A DNA stretch of 64,000 nucleotides, from assembly GCF_900186965.1 (NCBI RefSeq), contig NZ_LT906457.1, forward strand, positions 62,001-126,000, in the 5' to 3' direction. The DNA is from Legionella spiritensis (GTDB lineage Bacteria > Pseudomonadota > Gammaproteobacteria > Legionellales > Legionellaceae). The notes under the pieces are model-generated. The model saw only the letters and a list, made by a program, of their open reading frames with translations, did not search any database and was not told the DNA's origin. A program made the position numbers and the translations under genes. This document shows, in pieces, positions 19,368 through 27,124 of this stretch (the stretch's first letter is position 1; the number at the start of each line of letters is the position of its first letter).

Positions 19368-19619
19368 TTATGACGCCGTTCGCTTAAATGCCATGGAGAT
19401 ATCAAAACCACAGGCATGTGCGTATTTTTCCAATGTTTTCCAGCTTGGGTTACTGCTGCCTTTCTCCAGTCGAGAAATATTGCCTTTTTGCGTTCCCATT
19501 CGCTGAGCCAACTCTTCTTGCGTTAATCCGGCTTTTTGCCGCATCGTAAGTAATGAGTCAATCAATGCAAACTCTGACTCTAGTGCGTCATAGGCTTGCT
19601 TTACAAAGGCATGCACCAC
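19368..19619 (-). CDS. XRE-family HTH protein (antitoxin-like), downstream of hipA
   Basis: 83 residues: a short N-terminal helix (AYDALESEFALIDSLLTMRQ) precedes a canonical Cro/C1 helix-turn-helix (AGLTQEELAQRMGTQKGNIS RLEKG) and a short C-terminal helix. This resembles HigA/HipB-type antitoxins. It lies 19 bases downstream of hipA on the same strand, so it is probably the third gene of the operon. No partner RelE/HigB-like toxin is visible next to it. It may be a second regulator of the hip operon. Confidence 0.85.
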   Translation of the reverse strand: MVHAFVKQAYDALESEFALIDSLLTMRQKAGLTQEELAQRMGTQKGNISRLEKGSSNPSWKTLEKYAHACGFDISMAFKRTAS

Positions 19620-19638
19620 CGACTTAAGCTAAAAGAAA

Positions 19639-20949
19639 TTACAACTCCATTGAAACGATACCATCAGCCTCTTTAAGCAGATGGTTACAACGCTCTTGAA
19701 TCATTTTCTTATAGTGATGTAAGTATGCTCTTTCATCATCATTAATCCCAGCTGAATGACATTCCCCGACTGAGGCACTTAATTTTTTACCCAAGTATTT
19801 CAACCTATTCGTTACAAAGGAGCGAGGCAATTGGCATGTGTCAGCAAAATCAGCTAATTGATAAGCATTAACATTATTTTCATCAAATTCATCACCCAAT
19901 GCCATTGCCAGGTCATGTTCAAATTCAGGATACATTTTGATATTCACTAAATCATAAAAGGGTGTTAAGGACAGGCCTTTTGATCCGACGAAAAAGCTAA
20001 TATTTTTGCCATGGGCATCGCAATTAAATATTAATGTATTAAATAGCACCCAGTCCAACATCCGTTGCTTTGCAAGCGCTGGGTTTTCGCATTGATTTGC
20101 AAACTCAAATAGTTTCTCTAAACTCACCCCATCTCTAATATGCGCTACATCCCGCCCGCTTCCAAAATTACGTTCATATTTATAATCAGGAGGGACATTT
20201 AATGCCTGACATCCATCGATCATATGACGCCTCTTAACTTCAGTTAGGGAAATAAAATGTCTATCAAAACGCTCTACCAGTAATGCCGGATTTTTGCCAT
20301 AACACAGCAATTTAGCATTAGCGACATTAAGTCCACAAAGACGAGCTAATCGCATGGTGACATACTCATTCAGGACTAAGTGAGCTAATTTTTGCTTCTC
20401 AAACTTAAGAATATGTGTTGAGCACAAATTACCTTCACCAAAACCAAGTTGATTTTCCTCGTTTAACACAACATTAATTTTATCTTGAACACCGGCTACT
20501 GAAAGTCGAGGTTTTCCATCCCAGATAATCAAACTAAATTCATCTCGGCTATCCAAGCGTTGCTCCAATTCTTTGTCAAGGACTGGACGAAAAGATGTTT
20601 TTATTGGGGACGATTGTGTTGGAGATCGGAAGACTAATGAGCCGGGCGTGTCTAAACCAAGAGCGCGAACCAAGCCAAATGTATTGCCTTTGCTCAAGTG
20701 AAACGTGTTAATCAGCTCTTCTAAGGCATTTCCTTCTGGAAGTAAATTACGAAGAAACCGCGTTACATTTAAAGGTGGTATTTCTCTATCTAATGGTAAG
20801 TGTGGTGAAACGGGATAACCATTTTGTTGCCAGTCAGGGCGATAATGCCAATGTAATTGATCGTTAACTAACGATAGTTCTGCAATAATGTTATCACCCA
20901 AATAAACATCCAATACATGTTCACTGCCAATCATTATCAACTTCCCCAC
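19639..20949 (-). CDS. hipA: HipA-family serine/threonine kinase toxin
   Basis: 436 residues. The N-terminal HipA_N subdomain (residues about 10-110) includes LPLDREIPPL and LPEGNALEE. The kinase core has the Gly-rich loop SVAGVQDK (Ser150 matches the E. coli HipA autophosphorylation serine in sequence context), ERFDR at 226, the catalytic NCDAHGKN at 309-316 and the metal-binding YDLV near 333. HipA toxins phosphorylate aminoacyl-tRNA synthetases such as GltX and induce growth arrest. The gene overlaps hipB by 29 bases, so a later start at MIGSEHVLD (20934) is possible. Confidence 0.92.
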   Translation of the reverse strand: MGKLIMIGSEHVLDVYLGDNIIAELSLVNDQLHWHYRPDWQQNGYPVSPHLPLDREIPPLNVTRFLRNLLPEGNALEELINTFHLSKGNTFGLVRALGLDTPGSLVFRSPTQSSPIKTSFRPVLDKELEQRLDSRDEFSLIIWDGKPRLSVAGVQDKINVVLNEENQLGFGEGNLCSTHILKFEKQKLAHLVLNEYVTMRLARLCGLNVANAKLLCYGKNPALLVERFDRHFISLTEVKRRHMIDGCQALNVPPDYKYERNFGSGRDVAHIRDGVSLEKLFEFANQCENPALAKQRMLDWVLFNTLIFNCDAHGKNISFFVGSKGLSLTPFYDLVNIKMYPEFEHDLAMALGDEFDENNVNAYQLADFADTCQLPRSFVTNRLKYLGKKLSASVGECHSAGINDDERAYLHHYKKMIQERCNHLLKEADGIVSMEL

Positions 20950-21202
20950 TTTCCTGCCATGGCTGGATATATAAATTTATACCTAAAGCAGTACATATTT
21001 TTAAAACCGTTTCCAATTGACTATTAGGATGTCCATGTTCTACTTGCATGTAGGTTTGTTTTGCCACACCACAAAGTGCAGCTGCGTCTTCCTGACGTAA
21101 ATTACTTTGTGTACGCCTTGCTCTAATTATTTGCCCTAATAATTTGGACGTCAGTTTTTGTTTTAGATCAGGCGTTGCCAGCCTCTTTACTTGTTTTGCC
21201 AT
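20921..21202 (-). CDS. hipB: HipB-like HTH antitoxin
   Basis: 93 residues with a helix-turn-helix (LRQEDAAALCGVAKQTYMQVEHG) and an acidic C-terminal tail (ESGEVDNDWQ) of the kind HipB uses to contact HipA. First gene of the operon; three near-identical palindromes lie immediately upstream, consistent with autorepression by HipB or HipAB. Overlap with hipA indicates translational coupling. Confidence 0.9.
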   Translation of the reverse strand: MAKQVKRLATPDLKQKLTSKLLGQIIRARRTQSNLRQEDAAALCGVAKQTYMQVEHGHPNSQLETVLKICTALGINLYIQPWQESGEVDNDWQ

Positions 21203-21205
21203 AAA

Positions 21206-21324
21206 AATCCTATTGTAGTAGGTTTTATTACGTTTTTTGTTTTATACCTAATATAATCCTATTATAGTAGGATTAATGCAAAATGGGAAGCCTGATGGTT
21301 TAATAATCCTATCCTAATAGGATT
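21206..21324. promoter_or_regulatory. Three operator palindromes of the hip operon
   Basis: AATCCTATTGTAGTAGGTTT (21206-21225), AATCCTATTATAGTAGGATT (21255-21274) and AATCCTATCCTAATAGGATT (21305-21324) share the form AATCCTA-N6-TAGGATT and are spaced 49-50 bases apart. The first sits 3 bases before the hipB start and the third ends 1 base before the integrase stop. They are likely HipB binding sites; E. coli HipB uses a related TATCC...GGATA palindrome. Confidence 0.8.
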
Positions 21325-21325
21325 A

Positions 21326-22531
21326 TTAAGGTTTTAAGTGCATATAAACAACCTTATCTTGCAATAAATTGTGAATACAGTTCGACCAACTCTCTAGCGC
21401 ATCCTGTCTCGGTGGCAACATTTCATTACGATTATAAGTTGCCATAATCCTTGGCATCTTATGCCCCAAACATTTTTCAATGACCACTGGGTCTACTTGC
21501 AGGGTTTCACCAAGCTGTGTGGCAAAGGTGCGCCGTAAGTCGTGAGCAGTCCAGTCTGGGATACCTAATCGCTCTTGGATGCGTTTAATTGCTCTGGGAA
21601 TAGCATTTTCAGTCATTGGATGAAATCCATCGGCGCCGGTAAGGACGTAATCTGAGTGGCTTAAAGGCTTAAGTTGCAAAAAAAGAGATTTGGTTAACTG
21701 GCTCAAGTGGACTTTATGAATAATGCTGGCTTTGGAGTGCATTGCCGGGATCGTCCATAGGGAGGCATCTAAATCTATTTCATGCCAGCTGGCAAGCCGC
21801 AATTCAGCGGTTCTAACGCCCGTCAGCAGCATGATCTTGATGGCTATGCGGGTTTGGGTAGACATTTGTGAACCATCACTATCTAAAAACAGCCATAAGG
21901 CTTTAATTTCTTCAAGACTTAATACCCGCTCCTTGGGCTTTTCAATACCGCCTATATCTCGCGAACGAATATTATTGGCAGGATTAAACGGCATGTAACC
22001 ACGGCTGACAGCATAATTAAACATTTGCTTAATGGAACTTAGGGTGCGGTTGGCAAGTATGCGAGCGCCCCGTTTAACGATGGTATCCAAGGCATCACTG
22101 ATATCTCTGGTTTGTACCTCATCAAGTTTTTTCTTACCCAAAAGAGGGATGATATCGTTATCAATCTGACGTTTGATGACGAAAGGGCGCTTGACATGCT
22201 TTTCAACATAGTGCGAATACCAGTTCAAAGCGAGTTTGTCGACGGTATTATTATCCTGTTCTGCCTGGGCTTGTATCACCGATTTGGGATCAATGCCTTC
22301 TCTACGCATTTGTGACAACTCAAGAAATCGCCGCTTAGCATTAGACAAACTCATGGCAGGATAATGCCCCATCGTAAACTTGGTGGTGGTGCCATTGATT
22401 TTATAACGATAAATCCAGCTTTTGACACCGTTGGGCGTGACACGAATACCAAATCCAGCACCTTCAAACTCTTCATAGCGTTTGTCTTTGGCTTTTAAAT
22501 TTCTGATGTAAGTATCTGTAAAGTTTTTCAT
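21326..22531 (-). CDS. int: P4-type tyrosine integrase
   Basis: 401 residues. An N-terminal DUF4102-type arm-binding domain (FGIRVTPNGVKSWIYRYKIN), a core-binding SAM-like domain (about 95-180), then the catalytic domain with Arg in TGVRTAELRL (R240), HDLRR (H330/R333), LGHK (H357) and the nucleophile Tyr in MATYNRN (Y366). The ATG at 22531 is preferred to the adjacent TTG. The paired GGGGTACAC site lies 24 bases upstream of the start and attR is 174 bases upstream. It should catalyse integration into the tRNA-Asn 3' end. Confidence 0.95.
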   Translation of the reverse strand: MKNFTDTYIRNLKAKDKRYEEFEGAGFGIRVTPNGVKSWIYRYKINGTTTKFTMGHYPAMSLSNAKRRFLELSQMRREGIDPKSVIQAQAEQDNNTVDKLALNWYSHYVEKHVKRPFVIKRQIDNDIIPLLGKKKLDEVQTRDISDALDTIVKRGARILANRTLSSIKQMFNYAVSRGYMPFNPANNIRSRDIGGIEKPKERVLSLEEIKALWLFLDSDGSQMSTQTRIAIKIMLLTGVRTAELRLASWHEIDLDASLWTIPAMHSKASIIHKVHLSQLTKSLFLQLKPLSHSDYVLTGADGFHPMTENAIPRAIKRIQERLGIPDWTAHDLRRTFATQLGETLQVDPVVIEKCLGHKMPRIMATYNRNEMLPPRQDALESWSNCIHNLLQDKVVYMHLKP

Positions 22532-22554
22532 CAAAATCTCATATCATTAGGTCG

Positions 22555-22578
22555 CTCGGGGTACACTTTGGGGTACAC
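22555..22578 (+). repeat. Right tandem GGGGTACAC site
   Basis: A 24-bp perfect copy of 15444-15467 lies between the integrase start and attR. It probably binds integrase or an excisionase and may also overlap the integrase promoter. Confidence 0.7.
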
Positions 22579-22704
22579 TTAATTATGTGCTGGAATGATA
22601 TTCGATGTAAATATCTGAAAAGAGACATTTTAAAAATTAACTATAAATCATGATCTTAAAGCATAAAATGAAATTATTTGATATTATTTGAAATCGCATA
22701 TTAA

Positions 22705-22750
22705 ATGACTGTTAATCATTAGGTCGTCGGTTCGAGCCCGTCCCGGGGAG
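22705..22750 (+). repeat. attR: duplicated tRNA-Asn 3' end
   Basis: A 46-bp copy of the tRNA-Asn 3' end with one mismatch, without any 5' half and therefore not a functional tRNA. Sequence similarity continues weakly beyond it (CCATATCCCATATGGCTTCT versus CCATACCCAGTATGGCTTCT after the intact tRNA). Confidence 0.85.
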
Positions 22751-22806
22751 TCAATCCCATATCCCATATGGCTTCTGGCTCGATTCATCAGAAATTCAAA
22801 TTTTAC

Positions 22807-22825
22807 GTGTCGAATATGTGTCGAA
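22807..22825 (+). repeat. Tandem GTGTCGAA site after attR
   Basis: GTGTCGAA occurs at 22807-22814 and 22818-22825 (11-base period), 57 bases after the tRNA 3' copy. The arrangement matches the pairs after tRNA-Asn and after the CAT-tRNA fragment. It may be an arm site of another element that used the same tRNA. Confidence 0.5.
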
Positions 22826-22841
22826 GTTTGGGGTAGAGCCT

Positions 22842-22861
22842 CTTAATATTTCCTTAAGTTT
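22842..22861 (+). promoter_or_regulatory. PmrA-box-like direct repeat
   Basis: CTTAATATT (22842-22850) and CTTAAGTTT (22853-22861) form a direct repeat of 11-base period, like the tandem cTTAATatT box of the Legionella effector regulator PmrA as I recall it. It lies 33 bases before the ATG of the CaaX-box gene. A TATAGT at 22862-22867 follows immediately. Confidence 0.4.
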
Positions 22862-22894
22862 TATAGTCTAAATTTTGTTGGCAAATAAAATAAC

Positions 22895-23586
22895 ATGGAG
22901 ACTATAAAATACCCTTCAATATAGAATTAAGAAGATTTTATCCAGATAGTAATGCTTCTATCAAAATACAGGCTAGCAAAAATACGATCACTATCTATTG
23001 TAATGGTCCAGAGAGTCAAACTCACAAACCTCTTGCAGCTTGGGCTCATTTAGAGGAGCATTTTATAACCGACTTGCCTGGTTACCATCAAGATTGGGTA
23101 CGAGGTCCAGATGCACCACATATCAAGCGCAACCATACTAACGAAGCTGAAGTACCCATAGCGCATTTTCATAGAGAATTCGAATCTGAAGTGACTCCTG
23201 AATTGCTTGCCTTATATTTAAATAATATTTATACCCAACAACAAGAGCACTACGAAGAATCTGTCAAAGATTATTCTTTTTTTGAAAATGAAGGTGAAGT
23301 AGAGGAAATTATCGAGAAATTTACTATTTACTATAAAGAGTATGAAAAAAGTGATGTGGAAAAGCTCTTTAATGACGAAACCAAGCTTACTCCTGAGGAA
23401 ATAATTGCTTATGAAACGGCGGTATCAGAGCATAATGAAGAAAAATTCCTAATGGAAGAGATGGCACAAATTTTTATACAACAAATGTTTTTCAAGCCAC
23501 CTACCAAGGGAAGAAGTATCCTTTTTAATTATAACCTTGAGCCTACGGAAGAGAGCGATAGTAGACCTGAGTGCGTCTTAATGTAA
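22895..23586 (+). CDS. Uncharacterised effector-like protein ending in a CaaX prenylation box
   Basis: The frame ends in ...RPECVLM followed by TAA, so the last four residues CVLM form a CaaX motif (X = Met, farnesyl type). The frame is open from 22894, but its first standard start is a TTG at 23074 without a ribosome-binding site. Two explanations: an ATG at 22895 (METIKYP...) followed by a one-base deletion near the CCC at 22911-22913, restoring PFNIELRRFYPDSNAS; or an ATA start at 22909 with GGAG 8 bases upstream. The product would be about 225-230 residues, acidic and Glu-rich in its middle, with no recognised domain. The CaaX box suggests modification and membrane anchoring inside a eukaryotic host. 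Confidence 0.7.
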
Positions 23587-23775
23587 TAACATTCGGCTTT
23601 GACCGGCTGTTAGCGGCCGGAGAAATTTGCCAATTATTTTTCAATTAAAACAGATATTTATTGTAGACGTACAAAAAATGCGCGGGACAAAGGGGACAAA
23701 TGACAGGGATTCTATCAACGGTCAAGGTATAAGGCTTTTTCCTTTTGTCGAGCATGGATGCTTTTTATCTTGCTA

Positions 23776-25920
23776 TCAATTTGGATTGGAATTATTTAAA
23801 TCAGTTAAATAGTGCGTTAAAAAATCAAAATGATCTTCTTCTCTTTTTACATTCATGGACATAACAGTATCTTCAAATTTAGGCTCGGTAGTTTCTAATA
23901 TTGTTTTAATATCGAGTTTAAGTTTTTGAGATAAATCAAGCAGTAGCTCCAACCCCTCTGTGTCTGAAGATTCTAAAAAAGAGTCCATATAGTTACAAAG
24001 AAGAAGACGAATGCTTTCTTCTACATTATTTTGTTCTGATTGAGTTAAATTAATTGAGTTGACTCTGGACATAATCGGTTGCAGTACATCAACTATATAA
24101 GCTGAGCGGTTAAGATTATTGTCTTTAAGCCAATTTAATCTATCAAACAAAGCCGCTTTGAAGACATCAGAATTGTTATGAGAAAAACTGCTTAATTTTT
24201 GATGAGCAGACATTTGTCTATCTGTCGAAACTGAAAAAATATTATTTAAAATTGAAAATGGTTCCTTCCTGTCTTTATTCAATGCGATAACACTTCCTTC
24301 AAAAAAAGCATGCGGTGTTAATAGAATCGAGTTGAGATCAAGTTTGAGCTGTTTTGATAAATTGATTAATTGTTCTATGCCTCTTGAATTAGACCGGCTT
24401 AAATCTGAAGTTATAAAGTTGCAAAGAATCGCTTGAATATCGTCTGAAACCATTTTTATTTCAGGTTGAGTTAACTTAACTGAGCTGGCCAAATGCATGA
24501 TGGGTTCCAAAACGCTTTCCACATTAATAGAACGATTGTACTGAATATCACTTAACCAAATTAAACGATTCAACAAATCGTTTTTTACAGACTGGTCTGC
24601 TAAAGGATCATAATTTGTGGGTGTCGTGTTCAGGTTGTCTGAAGACTCCTTATATTCATCTTCATAATCCTCACTATCTTCTTCCATTGTTGATACTATA
24701 GATCTTAATCCATGATCTGAAACATAAGGATATTGCCTGGCTTCACTCTGTATCAAGAAACCCACTTTCTTATCGTGAGGATATTCATCAACCAATTTCG
24801 ACAATGCTTCATCATTGAGCTCCGGGTTTAGTAACCGAAGACAATCAAGATAATTTTCTTTTGAGTTATATTGTGTAATTTTAGATGTACTATTCAAGGC
24901 ATGGGTTATTAGATAATCAGTTACAGTTTTCTGATCTCTATCAGTCATTTTACCTAAAATATCCCTGTATTCAGACAAGCCTTTCTCTATCAGGAATTTG
25001 AAAATTTTGCTGGCACCGCCCCTTGCGGCAGTATTTAAAATGGTCTCGTAAGGATGATCTGATATATTTCCTGGCTCGCGAGCCCAATCGAGAAATTCTT
25101 TCATAATTGGCTCTTTGCCGGGTCTCGTTTTAGCCCATTCATCAAAAGCTCTTTGGAATAAATCAACATTATCGCTCAACGCAGCTATATGTAATAACGA
25201 ATACCCTGCAGAAAAGTTATGAGAGTTGTTATTGTTTGGACTCTTGAAAATCTCACAATCATATTGTTGGCGGGTGCTTTTTTGTACGTGATATTGGGTA
25301 CATTGTTGCCAATAAGGATTATATTTTGGATCTAATAATACCGCCACAACCTTAGGATCGGCGTTGTGTATTGCTCGTTTTGTAATCTCAATTGCTTCTT
25401 CGACACTAGTTAATTTGATCAGTTTATTTTGAAACAAATAAGCTAATTTCTTACTCGCATCATGCCCTTTTTCAAATATACTGTAGGCATTTAATAATAA
25501 GTGGTTAAATAAAGTCGAATCCTCCTGAAAAACGTGGACTCCATGGATTATCACATTATCTTTTAATATATCATTAAAAAAATCCATATCTTTAAAATCT
25601 TGAAAATGGTCTTGAAACGCCTGGAAGTCTGAAAATGTAAGGAGATAATATAGCAGTTGCATTTTTGAAAACTGTAAAGACTGCAATTGAGAAAACGATA
25701 ACCCCATATCAGCAAGCAATGCTGTTACCAAAGGGCTATCTCTTAATTCTGGCCATGTATTAATGGCTTTGGTGCATAATTCCAGGCAGGCATTTTTATC
25801 AATGTCTCCCTTTCTGTAAAACAGGATTATTTTAGAGAAGGCAACGGCTGGTTCAATTAATCCTGATGACGGATTATCATTAGTCAGTTTGATAACTTCT
25901 TCTAATGTTGTATCTGCCAT
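23776..25920 (-). CDS. Ankyrin-type protein with two C-terminal ~140-residue repeats
   Basis: 714 residues from the ATG at 25920; a GTG at 25941 would add 7. An ankyrin-like segment is visible at about residues 235-330 (GYSLLHIAALSDNVDLFQRA and PYETILNTAARGGASKIFKF), followed by an acidic linker (EEDSEDYEDEYKESSD). Two tandem homologous units start near residues 446 and 588; both contain RLxWLxDxxxNRS, PIM, LTQxE and LCN motifs followed by LSxxLKLDxxxIL. The C-terminus (KREEDHFDFLTHYLTDLNNS) is Glu- then Asn/Ser-rich, as in Dot/Icm substrates. A TATAAT-like -10 lies at 25957-25962. AT-rich; probably an effector of unknown activity. Confidence 0.85.
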   Translation of the reverse strand: MADTTLEEVIKLTNDNPSSGLIEPAVAFSKIILFYRKGDIDKNACLELCTKAINTWPELRDSPLVTALLADMGLSFSQLQSLQFSKMQLLYYLLTFSDFQAFQDHFQDFKDMDFFNDILKDNVIIHGVHVFQEDSTLFNHLLLNAYSIFEKGHDASKKLAYLFQNKLIKLTSVEEAIEITKRAIHNADPKVVAVLLDPKYNPYWQQCTQYHVQKSTRQQYDCEIFKSPNNNNSHNFSAGYSLLHIAALSDNVDLFQRAFDEWAKTRPGKEPIMKEFLDWAREPGNISDHPYETILNTAARGGASKIFKFLIEKGLSEYRDILGKMTDRDQKTVTDYLITHALNSTSKITQYNSKENYLDCLRLLNPELNDEALSKLVDEYPHDKKVGFLIQSEARQYPYVSDHGLRSIVSTMEEDSEDYEDEYKESSDNLNTTPTNYDPLADQSVKNDLLNRLIWLSDIQYNRSINVESVLEPIMHLASSVKLTQPEIKMVSDDIQAILCNFITSDLSRSNSRGIEQLINLSKQLKLDLNSILLTPHAFFEGSVIALNKDRKEPFSILNNIFSVSTDRQMSAHQKLSSFSHNNSDVFKAALFDRLNWLKDNNLNRSAYIVDVLQPIMSRVNSINLTQSEQNNVEESIRLLLCNYMDSFLESSDTEGLELLLDLSQKLKLDIKTILETTEPKFEDTVMSMNVKREEDHFDFLTHYLTDLNNSNPN

Positions 25921-26058
25921 ATGACAACTTATTAAATGCACATAAAATATACATAAATTATATACAAAAGAATTGGTTTATGGAGATTAACAGATTGTCT
26001 CAAGGTTTGTTTTCTCATCAATGTCATGGTCTTATTTCCGGGAGAAGATTAGTCTCAG

Positions 26059-26115
26059 CACAGATTTTTGATTTTCCCTCGAACAGCCCCTCTCCCGCAC
26101 TATGAGCTTGAGTAG
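26059..26115 (+). repeat. Solo arm of the DUF559-unit inverted repeat
   Basis: The 57 bases from CACAGATTTTTG through CCCCTCTCCCGC to CTTGAGTAG match, with scattered substitutions, the left arm of the inverted repeat at 50107-50164. Only one arm is present here and it abuts the truncated fic remnant. Confidence 0.65.
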
Positions 26116-26125
26116 CCGGCACATC

Positions 26126-26263
26126 ATGCCAACTGGCCATTATCCTTGGACCATTATTCCCATTGATAGACGAAATGAAACTATGGAAGCTCTGGAACAC
26201 GCCAGTGTTCATCAGAGTATTATTTCTTTCTGTAAATTCGTAGCGAGTTGCCTTGAGGGTTGA
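26126..26263 (+). pseudogene. C-terminal remnant of a Fic-family protein
   Basis: The 45-codon frame reads MPTGHYPWTIIPIDRRNETM and continues with EALEHASVHQSIISFCKFVA. This is the conserved segment that follows the catalytic HPFxDGNGR motif in Fic (AMPylation) proteins (RxLMPTGGYPWTVI ... YMxALExAS ... I..F..F). The catalytic core is absent and the upstream sequence is the repeat arm, so the gene was truncated at that junction. Recognition is from memory of the family. Confidence 0.7.
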
Positions 26264-26376
26264 TAGTTACGCATAAGCCAAGTCTTGGGACTGCTAATTC
26301 TGTGGAAGATGGTTGCACTCCCATACATTTGAAGAAGCTATCGAACGATAGCTTCCTGACGCTCGCAATTTATATA

Positions 26377-26934
26377 TTAAGGGCCGCCAGGTCCTTTGGG
26401 AGGCGCCATTGACTTTAATACAGCATTGGTTTTAGCGTCCAGCTCGATGACATCATAATTATCACTTGCCAGGAGCTCGGCAACTTCAGGATGCGCATTT
26501 GCAATGGCAACCAGGGGGGTTGGAACGTCAAGGTTATAACGTTGCAGTGTTTTGTCCAGGCAGTTTTTTGGGTCGTACTGTTCTTTCTTATATCCGTCCT
26601 GGGTGGTTTTGAGATAGTCTCCCCATAACCTTTGGTTAAGTTTGGTAGCTAACTCCGGTGTTTGTACTACCTCCATTGCTATATTTTTATCATGTTTTGC
26701 CAGGAAATAAAGATCATGGTGATTGAGATTGTCCAATACTTTCACAACTATATTTTCCAGGCCTATTGTAAGCGCAGTCCTTTTCGCTAAACCACTCAAG
26801 TCTTGTTGGAAAAATTGCTGGCTTACCTGCGACAAACGTGCGGTATCTCGTGGATCTAAAAAGTTTCTATTTAAATAATATATTACCTCGACAGGCAAGT
26901 CGGCTAAAGATAGTTTATTTTGTGAATCGGACAT
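26377..26934 (-). CDS. F-box protein, probable eukaryotic-type effector
   Basis: 185 residues from the ATG at 26934, which has an AAAGGAG site 8 bases upstream. Residues about 8-45 (LSLADLPVEVIYYLNRNFLD ... LSQVSQQF) match the F-box: LPxEVI, a second helix with FLDPRD, then the LxxVSxxF helix. F-box proteins bind Skp1 in eukaryotic SCF ubiquitin ligases; bacterial ones are injected effectors that recruit host ubiquitination. The rest is helical, with an ankyrin-like segment (TPLVAIANAHPEVAELLASD) that may bind a target, and ends in a Pro/Gly tail. It lies in the AT-rich accessory region. Confidence 0.85.
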   Translation of the reverse strand: MSDSQNKLSLADLPVEVIYYLNRNFLDPRDTARLSQVSQQFFQQDLSGLAKRTALTIGLENIVVKVLDNLNHHDLYFLAKHDKNIAMEVVQTPELATKLNQRLWGDYLKTTQDGYKKEQYDPKNCLDKTLQRYNLDVPTPLVAIANAHPEVAELLASDNYDVIELDAKTNAVLKSMAPPKGPGGP

Positions 26935-26945
26935 AATTAGCTCCT

Positions 26946-27124
26946 TTGAGCCCATGGAATGTATTTTTAATACATTCTGTTTTAAAAGTGCTCATTATAA
27001 TGGCATTCCAGGGTATTATGCAACTAAATAAAGAAAAATGTGCACAGAGCCCAGGTTCTGCGCACCAATTTTTTTCCGATCGAAAACAAGGCAACTATTG
27101 TTGCACACCAAATAATAATGTCAT
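26946..27124. other. Intergenic region upstream of the F-box gene
   Basis: About 180 bases with no gene. It contains GTGCACAGAGCC (27040-27051), a motif also found at 35972 and, as TTCACAGAGCC, next to the palindromic repeats at 27260 and 55464. Confidence 0.4.

Larger units (their letters stand above)
15351..22750. mobile_element. tRNA-Asn integrative island (about 7.4 kb)
   Basis: The segment is bounded by 46-bp direct copies of the tRNA-Asn 3' end (15351-15396 and 22705-22750, one mismatch). It carries a P4-type tyrosine integrase next to the right end. Matching 24-bp tandem-repeat sites lie inside both ends. Cargo: a PAS-GGDEF diguanylate cyclase and a HipBA-type operon with an extra HTH gene. 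No conjugation genes are present, so it would need helper functions to transfer. The left 800 bases contain a tRNA 3' scar from another element, so the island is composite. Confidence 0.85.

Noticed and set aside
22705-22750. A second tRNA-Asn gene
   Set aside because: Only the 3' 46 bases are present; the acceptor 5' strand and D-arm are missing, so it is an attachment-site copy.
23627-23812. A 61-codon plus-strand frame after the CaaX gene
   Set aside because: It overlaps the ankyrin-type gene end and has neither a ribosome site nor a plausible composition.
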